Shown here piece after piece: positions 16,136-25,185 of a DNA stretch of 34,988 nt. Numbering within the stretch: position 1 is the stretch's first letter; each line of letters starts with the position of its first letter. The notes under the pieces were generated by a model that did no database searches, was not told the origin of the DNA, and worked only from the letters and a program-made list of their open reading frames with translations. Made by a program: the position numbers and the translations under genes. Source of the stretch: Cytobacillus firmus (GTDB taxonomy: Bacteria; Bacillota; Bacilli; Bacillales; Cytobacillaceae); the NCBI RefSeq assembly GCF_023715565.1, contig NZ_JAMBOJ010000049.1:1-34988 (forward strand). Direction: 5' to 3'.

Positions 16136-17629
16136 TTATAATAATGGAGAAAGCACGCGAGCACCCTGTTCAACTATGCGCTCAGTCAGGGATCGTTGCA
16201 GCAAGTCTTCAATTTTTAATGGTACAGAATCAGTAAGATCTCGTTGGAACTGCTCAGTGAGTTCCCTCGCCACATCAGCACTGTATAAAACTTGACACAC
16301 CTCATAATGCAGGCGAAAACTTCTCATATCATAGTTTGCTGAGCCTACTTCTGCAATTTCCTCATCGATGATCAACACTTTTGCATGTATCATTCCTTTA
16401 TCGTACTGGTAGATTTCGACTCCAGTTTCTATAAGTTCTCCGTAATAAGTACGGCTTGCAAGGCCCACGATTTTTTGATTATTGTGGCGAGGAACCAGCA
16501 ATCTTACACGGACACCACGAGCTACTGCTGTCTTTAATGCCATGATAATATCCGTTTCTGGTACAAAATAGGGTGTTGTTAAATCAATAGTCTTGGTCGC
16601 CTGTGTTATACATATAAAGTAAGCTTGCCGAATGACTGGGGTAGGAATTCCAGGGTTTCCTTCCAACGTATGGATATACGCTTTATGCAATGTCCTAGTT
16701 TTTGCGGATATGTCCATTTCTTTTTCATCAAGGGTGCTCAACTCTGATCCCAATTCGGCTGACCATTTGGAATGATCTGCTCTGCCGATTGAATTGATTT
16801 TCGTTACCTCTGATTTTGTTTTCAAATTTGTTTTTGATTTTATCCTTTCCGGCACAGCGATTTCCCAATGAACATCAAAAACAGTCTGCAAATCGGATGA
16901 TGCTTCTCCTATGACTTGCAAATGAGTATCCCGCCAGAAGCCAACGTCAGGCTTCAATCCTGTATATTCATATCCTATGTTAATGCCACCATTAAAAGCT
17001 ACCTTTCCGTCGATTATGGCCATCTTACAATGATCCCGATAATTCCAATTGGACAAAATCCAGGGAAATCGCAGAGGAAATATTGTCCTGCATTCTATCC
17101 CTGCTTCAACCATCTGCCGGATTTTTTCACGCGGGAATTTATAACTCCCCAAGCTATCTCTCATAAAACGAACCTGCACTCCATTTAATGCTTTTTCGAT
17201 TAGCAGTTCTGTGATTCGATTACCAATTTGGTCATTCCGATATATGAAATATTCCAGATCAATTGTTTCTTGGGCTTTTTGCAGGGATACAAGGAGTTGA
17301 TCATATTTTGCTATCCCATTGTTAAACACTTGGACTTGGCCCATTCGAAGCCCATTCACAGTGAAATGCCGTAAAGCATTGGCAATTACCGATGCTGAAG
17401 CACCGAATGTCTCAGGTAATTTGTTAGATTCATTTTTAGAACAGGTCAATCTTTTTCGATGAATAAACTTAGGGTTTGATATGCTAAGATATAGCCAGAA
17501 ACCAATGACAGGTAAAAAAAGGACGATTATTATCCAATTCAAAGCCTTGGCAGGCCGACGAACTTACCAAATTGCTATGAATAAGATAAAGAACATATTT
17601 AACAGGTATAGATAAAAAATCCACTCCAA
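16136..17629 (-). pseudogene. cls: Cardiolipin synthase with an early nonsense codon
   Basis: Phospholipase-D-superfamily cardiolipin synthase, which condenses two phosphatidylglycerol molecules at the membrane. The two HKD motifs are intact: HCKMAIIDGKVAFNGG and HAKVLIIDEEIAEVGSAN. By comparison with the intact copy at 31384, translation starts at TTG 17629 after GAGGG. Codon 22 (17564-17566) is TAA where the intact copy has GAA, a single-base change that cuts the protein inside its N-terminal membrane region. An in-frame TTG at 17542 could restart but lacks a ribosome site and the first membrane helix. A sigma-G-like promoter lies just upstream. Confidence 0.85.
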
Positions 17630-17654
17630 CTGGAATCCCTCCTTCTGTTTCTCT

Positions 17655-17684
17655 TAACATGTACAAACTATGTAACCAGTATAC
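17655..17684 (-). promoter_or_regulatory. Sigma-G-like promoter before cls (copy 1)
   Basis: Minus strand: -35 GTATA (17680-17684), an 18-base spacer and -10 CATGTTA (17655-17661). This fits the forespore sigma-G consensus (GHATR, 17-18 bases, CATnHTA). The intact copy has CATGATA at the matching place (31350-31356) with a weaker -35. Confidence 0.5.
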
Positions 17685-17981
17685 GTATGGAATATGAAGG
17701 GATTGTCTGTTATATATTATGGACTACCTTTATAAGAACTTGTATAAGATATTAAGAACGAAAAAAAGAGAATTAAGGTTGGGAAAGTTCTGACATCACG
17801 AAAGGCGTAATGATCTGGGCACTGTCCTAACTAGAGACTTAGTGATTTTGAAAATTACCATCTGGTAAATTCCTAAATATAGGTATAATTTTTTATAAAT
17901 TTGGAAAATGAAAGTGGTAAATGCAATAAGGAGTAAATAAGAGAAAACATTAATTTATATTGGGAGGAAATCGTCTTAAAA

Positions 17982-18489
17982 TTAGTCGTTAACATCTTTT
18001 TTGTTAATGGTTAATGAATGATCGGTATCTCTAACAGCAGCATAAAAAATATCTTTGATTTGAAGATATCCCTTTGCCTTTAGTTCTTCCTTTAACCACT
18101 TTTCATTTTTGTTGATAAATTTTAATTTACGCTTTTGCACTTTCCCTTCAATGACAACGGCTATGGGTAATCCGCGGTATTCCACTTTCATATGTAAATC
18201 TTTTGGAGTAATAGGAACTAATTCTTTTCTTGGAAAAATGCTAATTTCACCTGTTGCTTCCAAAATCGCATATTCAATATCGTGAATATCCGGATATCCT
18301 GATGTTCTTAAATTAGACAACAGCTCAGGTAAAGGATATCTACTTTCCTTTAAATTTCGATTAAGATAAAAAAAGAATCGCTCCAAAATCATGAGGGGTA
18401 AGTTGGGCTAGAGCTGATTTCCCTAAAATATTTACTGCTACAATAAACACAATATAGATAAAAATAACTTTAACTAAAAAAATAGACAC
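17982..18489 (-). pseudogene. yetF: YetF-like protein with internal deletion
   Basis: GTG 18489, after ACGAGGTGTTAGAA, opens the first membrane segments (IFLVKVIFIYIVFIVAVNIL, then LAQLTPHDFGAILFLS), which stop at TAA near 18364. The C-terminal cytoplasmic domain (NLKESRYPLPELLSNLRTSG to the stop at 17982) continues in another frame from about 18392. The second and third membrane segments and their linker, roughly 60-70 residues, are missing, consistent with one internal deletion that also shifts the frame. It is the last gene after the spoVA operon and is separated from it by a terminator. Confidence 0.75.
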
Positions 18490-18513
18490 TTCTAACACCT
18501 CGTAAAAAAATTC

Positions 18514-18545
18514 ACCTTAGTCCGAAATTGGACTAAGGTTTTTAA
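18514..18545. terminator. Terminator of the spoVA operon
   Basis: ACCTTAGTCC / GGACTAAGGT, a ten-base perfect stem with a six-base loop, flanked by TTTTT on one side and (minus strand) TGAATTTTTTT on the other. It lies 60 bases after the YetF-DUF1657 stop. Confidence 0.75.
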
Positions 18546-18604
18546 ACTTATTTCAATTAAAAATGGTATCTTTTTTTCGTCATGTATGAATCTAAGCTAA
18601 ATCC

Positions 18605-19465
18605 TTATCCTTTTAAAATAGGGGTCACTTTATCAATGGCTTCTTGTAATTTTTCACTGTTTAACCTATACATTTGTTTGGCCTCTTTTGATTCCGTTCC
18701 AAGAGCAAATAGTTCTAAGTCTGCTTGACATTTTTTCAAGGTTGAAAGAATTAAGGGTCTTTCTTGTGGGGGTGCGACTTGTAATTTATCGTCAAACAGA
18801 TCAATCGTTAACTCTCCGTAAGAATTAACCTGTCCCAGAAATACATTTTCAATCGTTACCCCTAGTTTTTCTAATTCAGTTTGTAGCCAAGCCCGACTTC
18901 GTCCAATCGTGGCTAGTGGTTCATCCATTATTGTACCATCCATAATAATGGTCTGAGGCTCCTTGATTGAAGCAACCTTCAAGTTTATATCCTTTGCTGT
19001 TAAAGGTTGATTTTCTTTCTTTAGCATCACAGATAAATCACCTGTTGCCTCTAAAACAGCAAATTCTACATCAGAGACTTGAAAGACATCCTTCCTGCGA
19101 AGGAGATCTAACAGTTCATCTGTCGTATATCTTTCCTTTTTTAAATTATCTTCCATAATCTTCCCATCTTTGATAAATACAGTTGCTTTTCCTTCTATAA
19201 AATTGCGAAAACGTTTACTTTTTAATGAAATTAAACCAGCGAAAAAGGGAATAGCCGCAAAAATGACAATTCCAATAATTCCGTGAAAAATGTTCCGCTC
19301 AAGTCCCATAGCCACTTCTGCACCAATACTCCCAATAGAAATACCGGTGACATATTCAAAGAAAGATAGTTCGGAAATTTGCTTTTTCCCTAACCATTTT
19401 GTAATGAAAAATAAAACAGCAACAAATAATGCTGAGCGTACAGCTATATCTAACCATTCAGGCAC
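18605..19465 (-). CDS. yetF: YetF-like DUF421 protein fused to a C-terminal DUF1657-like domain
   Basis: 286 residues. Three membrane segments at the N-terminus (about 8-25, 35-55, 60-80) and two DUF421 cytoplasmic repeats (LLDLLRRKDVFQVSDVEFAV and LEATGDLSVMLKKENQPLT, then GRSRAWLQTELEKLGV). The last 50 residues (STLKKCQADLELFALGTESK onward) copy the DUF1657 pattern of the two stand-alone genes in this operon. This fusion is typical of the last gene of spoVA2mob operons. It probably sits in the spore inner membrane. The preceding DUF1657 gene ends 29 bases upstream of its ATG 19465. Confidence 0.88.
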   Translation of the reverse strand: MPEWLDIAVRSALFVAVLFFITKWLGKKQISELSFFEYVTGISIGSIGAEVAMGLERNIFHGIIGIVIFAAIPFFAGLISLKSKRFRNFIEGKATVFIKDGKIMEDNLKKERYTTDELLDLLRRKDVFQVSDVEFAVLEATGDLSVMLKKENQPLTAKDINLKVASIKEPQTIIMDGTIMDEPLATIGRSRAWLQTELEKLGVTIENVFLGQVNSYGELTIDLFDDKLQVAPPQERPLILSTLKKCQADLELFALGTESKEAKQMYRLNSEKLQEAIDKVTPILKG

Positions 19466-19494
19466 TGCTTACACCCCCTGTAAATATAGTTTTT

Positions 19495-19701
19495 CTAGAA
19501 ACCTTTGTACTGAAGTTCCTCTCCTTCTAGTTCTCCTACTCTTTTTTTTAAATCTTTTGTTACTTCGTGTACTACCATCATAGCCTCATGCAAAGTTCGC
19601 TTCGATTCATCATCAAGAGTCCGTAATGCTAAACTTGAGAGACTTGCTTCTACCCCTTTTAGACTGGCAAAACACTGTTTAACATCTGATCCTACTGTCA
19701 T
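19495..19701 (-). CDS. DUF1657 small protein (operon-internal)
   Basis: 68 residues, one DUF1657 domain with the pattern VKQCFASLKGVEASLSSLAL then a predicted second helix. It begins MTVGSDVK like its relatives but is the most divergent in this window, lacking the QAKQLYQDAAKQT segment and its usual spacing. A helical-hairpin protein of unknown biochemical role. It lies between SpoVAEb and the YetF-DUF1657 fusion, as in spoVA2mob operons. Confidence 0.8.
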   Translation of the reverse strand: MTVGSDVKQCFASLKGVEASLSSLALRTLDDESKRTLHEAMMVVHEVTKDLKKRVGELEGEELQYKGF

Positions 19702-19712
19702 CCTAATTCTCC

Positions 19713-20063
19713 TTATCCTTTTGGCTTAAAAATTAAAGCTCCTATCATGCCGAAAACAATGGAAGCTGAAATACCAGAACTAGTTACTTCAAACATTCCT
19801 GTCAGTACACCAACTAACCCATGTTTTTCTGCTTCCTGCATCGCACCATGAACAAGCGAATTCCCAAAACTTGTAATCGGAACGGTAGCCCCTGCCCCAG
19901 CAAAATCAATCAAAGGCTCGTATAGTCCAAATCCATCTAAAAGCGCCCCAATCACTACAAGAGCACTTAAGGTATGACCTGGTGTCAATTTAAATACATC
20001 AAACATAATTTGCCCAATGATACAAATTAAACCGCCTACGACAAAAGCCCAAAAATAGATCAT
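19713..20063 (-). CDS. spoVAEb: SpoVAEb, dipicolinate channel membrane protein
   Basis: 116 residues, integral membrane, four hydrophobic segments ([37 protein letters not shown], the central Gly-rich part [20 protein letters not shown], and [12 protein letters not shown]). The motif with GAGATVP-TSFGN-LVHGAM is diagnostic for SpoVAC/SpoVAEb. The family moves calcium-dipicolinate across the spore inner membrane during sporulation and germination. ATG 20063 overlaps the spoVAD stop by four bases (ATGA), indicating translational coupling. Confidence 0.95.
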   Translation of the reverse strand: MIYFWAFVVGGLICIIGQIMFDVFKLTPGHTLSALVVIGALLDGFGLYEPLIDFAGAGATVPITSFGNSLVHGAMQEAEKHGLVGVLTGMFEVTSSGISASIVFGMIGALIFKPKG

Positions 20064-21079
20064 GTTAATTGTTCACCTCCGTATTCAATTGACACTGCAT
20101 GGGCGATACAAGGAATTGTTTCATTTTGCTGAAAGGACAACGGTGAAAGCAAAGCACCTGTAGCCACAACTAACATTCGTTTAAATTCACCATTTTTCAT
20201 GCGGTTTAATAAATGCCCATAAACTACCGTTGCTGAACAGCCTGCACCGCTTGCCCCTGCAAGAACGGGTTGTCCTTCCCGATAAATCATAAGGCCACAA
20301 TCTTGGTATTGTTCTTCACTAATAGGAGTTCCATGCTTTTTAAATAGATCCATGGACACTTCCTGTCCGATTTGGCCAAGGTCACCGGTTACAATTAAAT
20401 CGTAATAAGATGGCTCAACATTTCGTTCCTTTAAATGGGCTTCAATGGTATCAACCGCAGCTGGCGCCATAGCTCCTCCCATGTTAAATGGATCTGTCAA
20501 TCCCATATCGATTACACGACCAATTGTGGCAGATGTGACATGAGGTCCTTCCCCAGAATCACTTAATAGGGCTGCACCTGCACCAGTAACCGTCCATTGT
20601 GCCGTAGGTGGCTTTTGTCCACCATACTCAGTTGGATACCGAAATTGTTTTTCAACAGCTGTATCATGACTGGAAGCTCCTGTTAACAAATATTTCGCTC
20701 CTTTTGTATTTACAATATAAGCACCTAGAGCCAGTCCTTCCATCGAGGTAGAGCAAGCACCGAATAAGCCAAAATAAGGCGCTCCAATCGTTCTGCTAGC
20801 GAAACTTGTTGGGGTGATTTGATTGATTAAGTCCCCAGCTAGGATAAATTGAACTTGATCCTTTTGTATGCCCCCTTTTTCCATGGCTTTTTGGCAAGCC
20901 TCTTCAAAAAGGATTTTATGTGCTTTCTCATAGGAATCCTGCCCAAGCCATAAATCAGCATGAAGAGTATCGAAATCATCTGGGATAGCACCATTGGCTT
21001 CAAATGGTCCACCAACGGTTCCAGTGGAGATAATGACAGGCTTTTGTTCGAAGATCCATGTACGATGACCTGCTAGCAT
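20060..21079 (-). CDS. spoVAD: SpoVAD, dipicolinate-binding component
   Basis: 339 residues, thiolase/ketoacyl-synthase-like fold. Recognisable segments: [18 protein letters not shown], the central [14 protein letters not shown] and [18 protein letters not shown]. SpoVAD is the peripheral protein that binds dipicolinic acid on the outer face of the spore inner membrane. ATG 21079 ([10 protein letters not shown]) is chosen: GGGGTGG lies just upstream and its A is the last base of the spoVAC stop. The frame could begin five codons earlier but without spacing for a ribosome site. Confidence 0.95.
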   Translation of the reverse strand: MLAGHRTWIFEQKPVIISTGTVGGPFEANGAIPDDFDTLHADLWLGQDSYEKAHKILFEEACQKAMEKGGIQKDQVQFILAGDLINQITPTSFASRTIGAPYFGLFGACSTSMEGLALGAYIVNTKGAKYLLTGASSHDTAVEKQFRYPTEYGGQKPPTAQWTVTGAGAALLSDSGEGPHVTSATIGRVIDMGLTDPFNMGGAMAPAAVDTIEAHLKERNVEPSYYDLIVTGDLGQIGQEVSMDLFKKHGTPISEEQYQDCGLMIYREGQPVLAGASGAGCSATVVYGHLLNRMKNGEFKRMLVVATGALLSPLSFQQNETIPCIAHAVSIEYGGEQLT

Positions 21080-21558
21080 TATAAACCACCCCACTGGATT
21101 AAAGTGGTTTTAATTAAGGCAATGACAAAAGCAGAAAAAACACCAAATAAAATAACCGCCCCCGCTAATTTAAACATGTTGCCACCTACGCCCAGTACAA
21201 ATCCTTCGGTTCGATGCTCAATGGCAGGCGATATAACCGCATTGCCAAAACCTGTTACAGGTACAGCTGTTCCAGCCCCACCAAATTGGGCCATTCGATC
21301 ATATACGCCAAAACCAGTAAGAAGCATTGTAATAAAAATTAACGTACCCACCGTCGGATTTCCGGCCGTTTGCTCAGTAAAATCGAAATAATAAATGTAA
21401 AAGTCTGAAATAAGCTGACCAATCAAACAAATAAGTCCACCGGTTAAAAAGGCCTTAATACAATTTTTAACAACCGGTCTTTTGATCTCTCGTTGTTTTT
21501 GCAATTTTTGATATTCCTGTTGCACAGGAGTAAGTTGTTTCTTTTGATTGTTAGACAT
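21079..21558 (-). CDS. spoVAC: SpoVAC, mechanosensitive dipicolinate channel protein
   Basis: 159 residues. A basic, glutamine-rich N-terminal tail (QKKQLTPVQQEYQKLQKQRE) is followed by four membrane segments including AFLTGGLICLIGQLISDFYI and the signature AQFGGAGTAVPVTGFGNAVI. SpoVAC forms a pressure-sensitive pore in the spore inner membrane in the characterised B. subtilis protein. The stop overlaps the spoVAD start (TAATG). It follows the lipoprotein gene by 17 bases, so all are co-transcribed. Confidence 0.95.
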   Translation of the reverse strand: MSNNQKKQLTPVQQEYQKLQKQREIKRPVVKNCIKAFLTGGLICLIGQLISDFYIYYFDFTEQTAGNPTVGTLIFITMLLTGFGVYDRMAQFGGAGTAVPVTGFGNAVISPAIEHRTEGFVLGVGGNMFKLAGAVILFGVFSAFVIALIKTTLIQWGGL

Positions 21559-21575
21559 AACTCGATCCTTCCTCT

Positions 21576-22049
21576 TTAGGTTTGTTCCTTCATAAGACTT
21601 TTCAGTTTGTTCAAATCATTTTTTAAGTTCTTCTTATTCATATCGTTTTTTTTCAGTCTTTGCTCGACCTTTTCAAGCTCCCAGAATATTTTTTTATCAG
21701 TCGAAACAAAAACTTTATAGTCGGGATATTTTTTTTCTAAGTCGGATTTTACTGACTTCTCGATACTCTTTAATCGAAATCGATCAAAATTCTCAACTTT
21801 AATCGCTGCCATAAGCTCTTTATCAGTATTCACAGCTTTTACGTCTGTAATATCTTCCTTGGCAATTATCTTTTCTTTCGCATGATTGGCAACGGATTGA
21901 TCAATTGGCTTACTTGTATGTACTTGTGAAATACCAAAAGTACTATTACCTTGAATAAATTCATTTTGATTACCATTACATCCTGATGCGAAACCAATGA
22001 CCATTATAATAAAAAGTAGGTTTTTCAATGTGGTTATTTTATCTTTCAA
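21576..22049 (-). CDS. YhcN/YlaJ-type sporulation lipoprotein
   Basis: 157 residues. TTG 22049 is chosen because GGAGGTG lies seven bases upstream. The signal peptide is ITTLKNLLFIIMVIGFASGC, with a lipid-modified cysteine at about residue 24. The mature part has ISQVHTSKPIDQSVANHAKE and predicted alpha-beta structure as in YhcN/YlaJ proteins found in spores, ending in a lysine-rich helical tail. It is the second gene of the operon, as in spoVA2mob. A copy of its first third survives at 26760-26895. Confidence 0.85.
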   Translation of the reverse strand: MKDKITTLKNLLFIIMVIGFASGCNGNQNEFIQGNSTFGISQVHTSKPIDQSVANHAKEKIIAKEDITDVKAVNTDKELMAAIKVENFDRFRLKSIEKSVKSDLEKKYPDYKVFVSTDKKIFWELEKVEQRLKKNDMNKKNLKNDLNKLKSLMKEQT

Positions 22050-22088
22050 AAAAATCACCTCCATGTTTTTCCATTATTTGAACAGCTG

Positions 22089-22120
22089 AAAAAAGGTTGG
22101 TTAAGAGGCCAACCTTTTTT
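22089..22120 (-). terminator. Hairpin between first DUF1657 gene and lipoprotein gene
   Basis: AAAAAAGGTTGG / CCAACCTTTTTT with an eight-base loop. Its position inside the operon suggests partial termination, giving more of the first DUF1657 protein than of the membrane proteins. Related hairpins occur at 26935-26967 and 29385-29409. Confidence 0.6.
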
Positions 22121-22131
22121 CGCCTTACTAA

Positions 22132-22338
22132 TTACTGTTGTTTGTATTGAGGTTCTTCTTGTTCGATTTGTTGAACACGTGGTTCAATGCTGTCTACAAC
22201 GGATTGGGTTTGCTTAGCTGCATCTTGGTAAAGTTGCTTAGCTTGTTGATTATCTGTACCAAGAGCAAATGTTTCAAAACTTGCTTGAGCACTTTTCAAT
22301 CCTGCTAGAGCTGTTTTAACGTCATTTATTACTGTCAT
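22132..22338 (-). CDS. DUF1657 small protein, first gene of the spoVA operon
   Basis: 68 residues, acidic, helical-hairpin DUF1657 domain: MTVINDVKTALAGLKSAQAS, then FETFALGT, QQAKQLYQDAAKQT and a glutamine-rich tail ending EEPQYKQQ. ATG 22338 follows AAGGAGGAAATTATC. Its promoter is a sigma-G-like site 36 bases upstream. The protein is nearly identical to those at 26977-27183 and 27696-28016. DUF1657 proteins are encoded with SpoVA genes in many Bacillaceae; their biochemical role is not established. Confidence 0.9.
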   Translation of the reverse strand: MTVINDVKTALAGLKSAQASFETFALGTDNQQAKQLYQDAAKQTQSVVDSIEPRVQQIEQEEPQYKQQ

Positions 22339-22373
22339 GATAATTTCCTCCTTGAATTTTTTTTTTACTCTTT

Positions 22374-22403
22374 TATTTTGCTTTATGGAGAATTTTTTAT
22401 TCA
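22374..22403 (-). promoter_or_regulatory. Sigma-G-like promoter of the spoVA operon
   Basis: Minus strand: -35 TGAATA (22398-22403), a 17-base spacer and -10 CAAAATA (22374-22380). Close to the B. subtilis forespore consensus, and expected because spoVA is a known sigma-G operon. Confidence 0.7.
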
Positions 22404-22820
22404 ATGATTTTTGGGAAATTTAAATCTAAATTATTTTTGACGTATAGCTCCATTTTTTCGATAATAACCCCTTTTCCATATCCCCATCATTTCTTCTATT
22501 TCTCGTTGACAGCAATAGCTCTTATAACTTTTCATTTTTTCTTTTCTCAACTTCAATTTCTTTTACACCCCTACCTTTATAAAATAAGATGATTGTATTT
22601 CCTGAAAGGACTAATATTTTTCCCATTTTTCGGATATTATCCCAAAGTTTTAAGAGTTTCTCCCTCTTAATCATCCTATTTATGGGTATTTAACATTGAA
22701 AATGTAATAACAAAGATAAACGCATGCATTTGTCGCCGTATTAAGGTTTGTCTAATACATAAAAAGGAACTGTTTTGTTATTAAACATCAAATTTTTCAT
22801 ACATTTTAGAAGGTGAAAAA
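22404..22820. other. Intergenic region, no gene seen
   Basis: AT-rich sequence between the divergent spoVA operon and two small plus-strand ORFs. Pyrimidine-rich on the plus strand at 22440-22570. I see no ORF with a ribosome site. Confidence 0.5.
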
Positions 22821-22970
22821 ATGACAACAAAACAAAAAAGGAAATCCTTTCAACGTTTAACGTTAAAACCAAAAAAGGACATTGAAGAAATAAAACTTGG
22901 GATTAAACTGGGAGACAAAAGGAAACCAAAAATCCGAGATTGGGCGAAAGAGATGTATAGCTATATTTGA
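22821..22970 (+). CDS. Small basic protein, 49 residues
   Basis: ATG 22821 follows TAGAAGGTGAAAAA. The product is lysine/arginine-rich (MTTKQKRKSFQRLTLKPKKD, later GDKRKPKIRDWAKEMYSYI), with no membrane segment. Its stop TGA overlaps the start of the next ORF by one base (TGATG), implying translational coupling. Not recognised; a nucleic-acid-binding role would fit the charge only. It diverges from the spoVA operon. Confidence 0.45.
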   Translation: MTTKQKRKSFQRLTLKPKKDIEEIKLGIKLGDKRKPKIRDWAKEMYSYI

Positions 22971-23092
22971 TGGGGATTAATACAGAATTACAGGTAGGTG
23001 ACATTGTCAAATTAAAAGTTGGAGATGTGAAAGGGAAAAATTCTTTTATATTCTGGAAGGCAAGACAACAAAAAACAGAAAGTAAATATTAG
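22970..23092 (+). CDS. Small protein, 40 residues, coupled to the upstream ORF
   Basis: It starts at ATG 22970 inside TGATG. The product MGINTELQVGDIVKLKVGDV, then KGKNSFIFWKARQQKTESKY, has the alternating pattern of a small SH3-like or KOW-like beta barrel. It has no ribosome site of its own, consistent with coupled translation. Not recognised. Confidence 0.4.
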   Translation: MGINTELQVGDIVKLKVGDVKGKNSFIFWKARQQKTESKY

Positions 23093-23328
23093 TATGCTAT
23101 CTAATAGAATTGATAAAAAAAATTGGATACATAATTGTTTCAAACTAAAAAGAATCAATATCTCTACATAAGAATACAGGGAAAAAAGTGTTTATAATAC
23201 TCATTAGAAGGTATGATAAAGAAGGAATTGGCAAACTTTGCACCAAAGATTCACTGTAAGCCAGTTTCTTTTTTGGATAGGTTTTTAAAATCGTGTTTTA
23301 ATCAAATATTAAATTATGGCTCTTATCA

Positions 23329-23430
23329 CAAAAGGCAAAGGGATATCATCAAATTAAAGATATATTTTACGCTTCTGTTAGAGATACCGACCATTCACTA
23401 AACATTAACACATTTGATATTAGCGACTAA
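23329..23430 (+). pseudogene. yetF: YetF C-terminal remnant
   Basis: The reading GYHQIKDIFYASVRDTDHSL to the TAA at 23428-23430 matches the C-terminus of the YetF-like gene at 17982-18489, and the DNA similarity continues past the stop (CTTAAAACGATTTCC). Only about 33 codons survive, in the opposite orientation to that gene. About 235 bases to its left carry no clear gene. Confidence 0.7.
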
Positions 23431-23472
23431 TCTTAAAACGATTTCCCCTCCCTATATTAATCCTTTTCTAGA

Positions 23473-23577
23473 CTTGATCGGCAAATAGAGAGATTTAACC
23501 TGAAAGTCGAGGCGGCTGCACTTGATTCGGGGTACCTTACAAATCCTATTTGTAAAGGCTTATCTGAGAATTCATAA
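23473..23577 (+). pseudogene. Transposase fragment, IS1182-like
   Basis: 34 codons reading LDRQIERFNLKVEAAALDSG then YLTNPICKGLSENS. The segment ALDSGYLTNPICKGL resembles the region around the second catalytic aspartate of IS1182-type DDE transposases. No start, no remaining domains, no visible IS ends. Confidence 0.5.
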
Positions 23578-23802
23578 AGGTAATCATCAAACAAAACCTA
23601 GTTGATTAACTCCCCTCTATCTATTTCAACTGAATTGGTGTCCATTTTTATGATCAAAAATAAAGTCCTCTATAAAGAGCGATAGAGCTTCTACAATTCT
23701 CAAACCTTTTTAAATAGCCGTTTAATAAGCAGTCAATCTCGTATGTTAGTTGTTACCTTATAAATCTACACAGCTAACTCGTTTCCTTTGCGTATCTATA
23801 AA

Positions 23803-23846
23803 TGCTAATTTAAGAGTGTACATAAATGACTGTTTAAGAATGTACA
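23803..23846 (+). repeat. Left end of the IS21-family element
   Basis: TGTACA at 23817-23822 and 23841-23846, with the tip TGCTAATT at 23803. The spacing equals that at the right end. Confidence 0.75.
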
Positions 23847-23887
23847 GTTTGCTCATTGCGCTGCATAATATTCTTGGGGTGAATATT

Positions 23888-25185
23888 GTGCATATGCAAA
23901 TCAAAGTAAATACAGATATCGAAATTAACAGTCTTGTAGATTTACCAAAACTTAAATTATTGATGGAGAATTTAAAAATGAAAATCAATAAAAGTAAATT
24001 GGCTCGAGATATGGGAGTTGATCGGAGGACGGTTGATAAATATCTACAGGGGTATAAGCCGAAAAATATTCGGAATCGAACTTCCAAAATAGATAACTAT
24101 TACGAAATCATCACGTTACTTCTTTCAGAAGAATCCAATCAAAAATTTTATTACAAACGAGTATTATGGCAATATTTGAAAGATAATCATGGGTTGGAGT
24201 GTGGGCAATCAACTTTTAGAAATTACATATCAAGTAAAGCGGAGTTTCAAAGTTATTTCGAATCGGAGAAGCGTAAGCGTTCAAATAATGAAGTGATACG
24301 TTTTGAGACTCCGCCAGCTGAACAAGCGCAATTAGATTGGAAAGAAAATATTCGATATATCACAAAAGATGGAGAAATCCTTTATGTGAATGTGTGCGTG
24401 CTCTTACTTGCCTATTCCAGGTTTCGAACATTCAACTTATCAATATCAAAGTCTCAAAGTCTCAAAGTGTATTACTGTCTTTCCTTACGGAAAGTTTCGA
24501 AGCATTTGGAGGAGTTCCTAAAACGATCTTGACTGACAATATGAAAACGATCATGGACGAGCCTCGAACAGAGTATCAAAAAGGAAGAGTAAATGAACGA
24601 TTCTTTCAATTCTCTAAAGATATGGGATTTGAAGTGTGGCCTTGCATAGCCGGAAGGCCGAGGACAAAAGCTAAGGTAGAGGCTCCGATGAAAATACTTG
24701 ATGAAATCCATGCCTATCAAGGAAAGTTTGATTATGAGGAGCTTCATCATTTTGTACAAAAATTATGTAATCGAATCAACAATAGCTACCACCAAGGAAC
24801 TGGGAAAATACCAATACTGGCACTAAAAAAAGAAAGAAACCTCTTATCTCCACTACCACATGAAAGAATAAGAGATTTCTATAAAATTGACCATATACTC
24901 GTGAAAGTGAACACATCAAATATGATCACTTTCAAATCCAACCAGTATTCAGTCCCACCTGGATACATTGGGAAAACGTTAAGTTTACAAGTATATGATA
25001 ACCATATTTTTATCTATTATAACACGGAATTAGTTGCTCAACATTCTATTAGCCATTTGAAAATAAATTACAAACCAGAACATTACGTTGAGAATTTGGC
25101 GAGAGGCTTGCCTTCTTCCTCCAATATAGAAGAACTGGCTAAAAGAAATTTAGAGGCAATTAATGAGGTGTATAAAAATGAATAG
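23888..25185 (+). pseudogene. istA: IstA transposase, frameshifted by an 8-bp tandem duplication
   Basis: The first part (from GTG 23888, after GGGGTGA) has the helix-turn-helix MKINKSKLARDMGVDRRTVD and the first catalytic Asp in AQLDWKE. After LSISKSQS the frame is lost. The second part resumes with SVLLSFLTESFEAFGGVPKT, the second Asp in ILTDNM and the Glu in KAKVEAPMK. The cause is visible: TCTCAAAG occurs twice in tandem (24452-24459 and 24460-24467), and removing one copy restores a continuous frame. The 3' end overlaps istB by eight bases. As it stands the transposase is not made from one frame. Confidence 0.88.

Noticed and set aside
23213..23401. 62-codon plus-strand frame
   Set aside because: Its second half overlaps the YetF remnant in another frame, and its amino-acid pattern is not protein-like.
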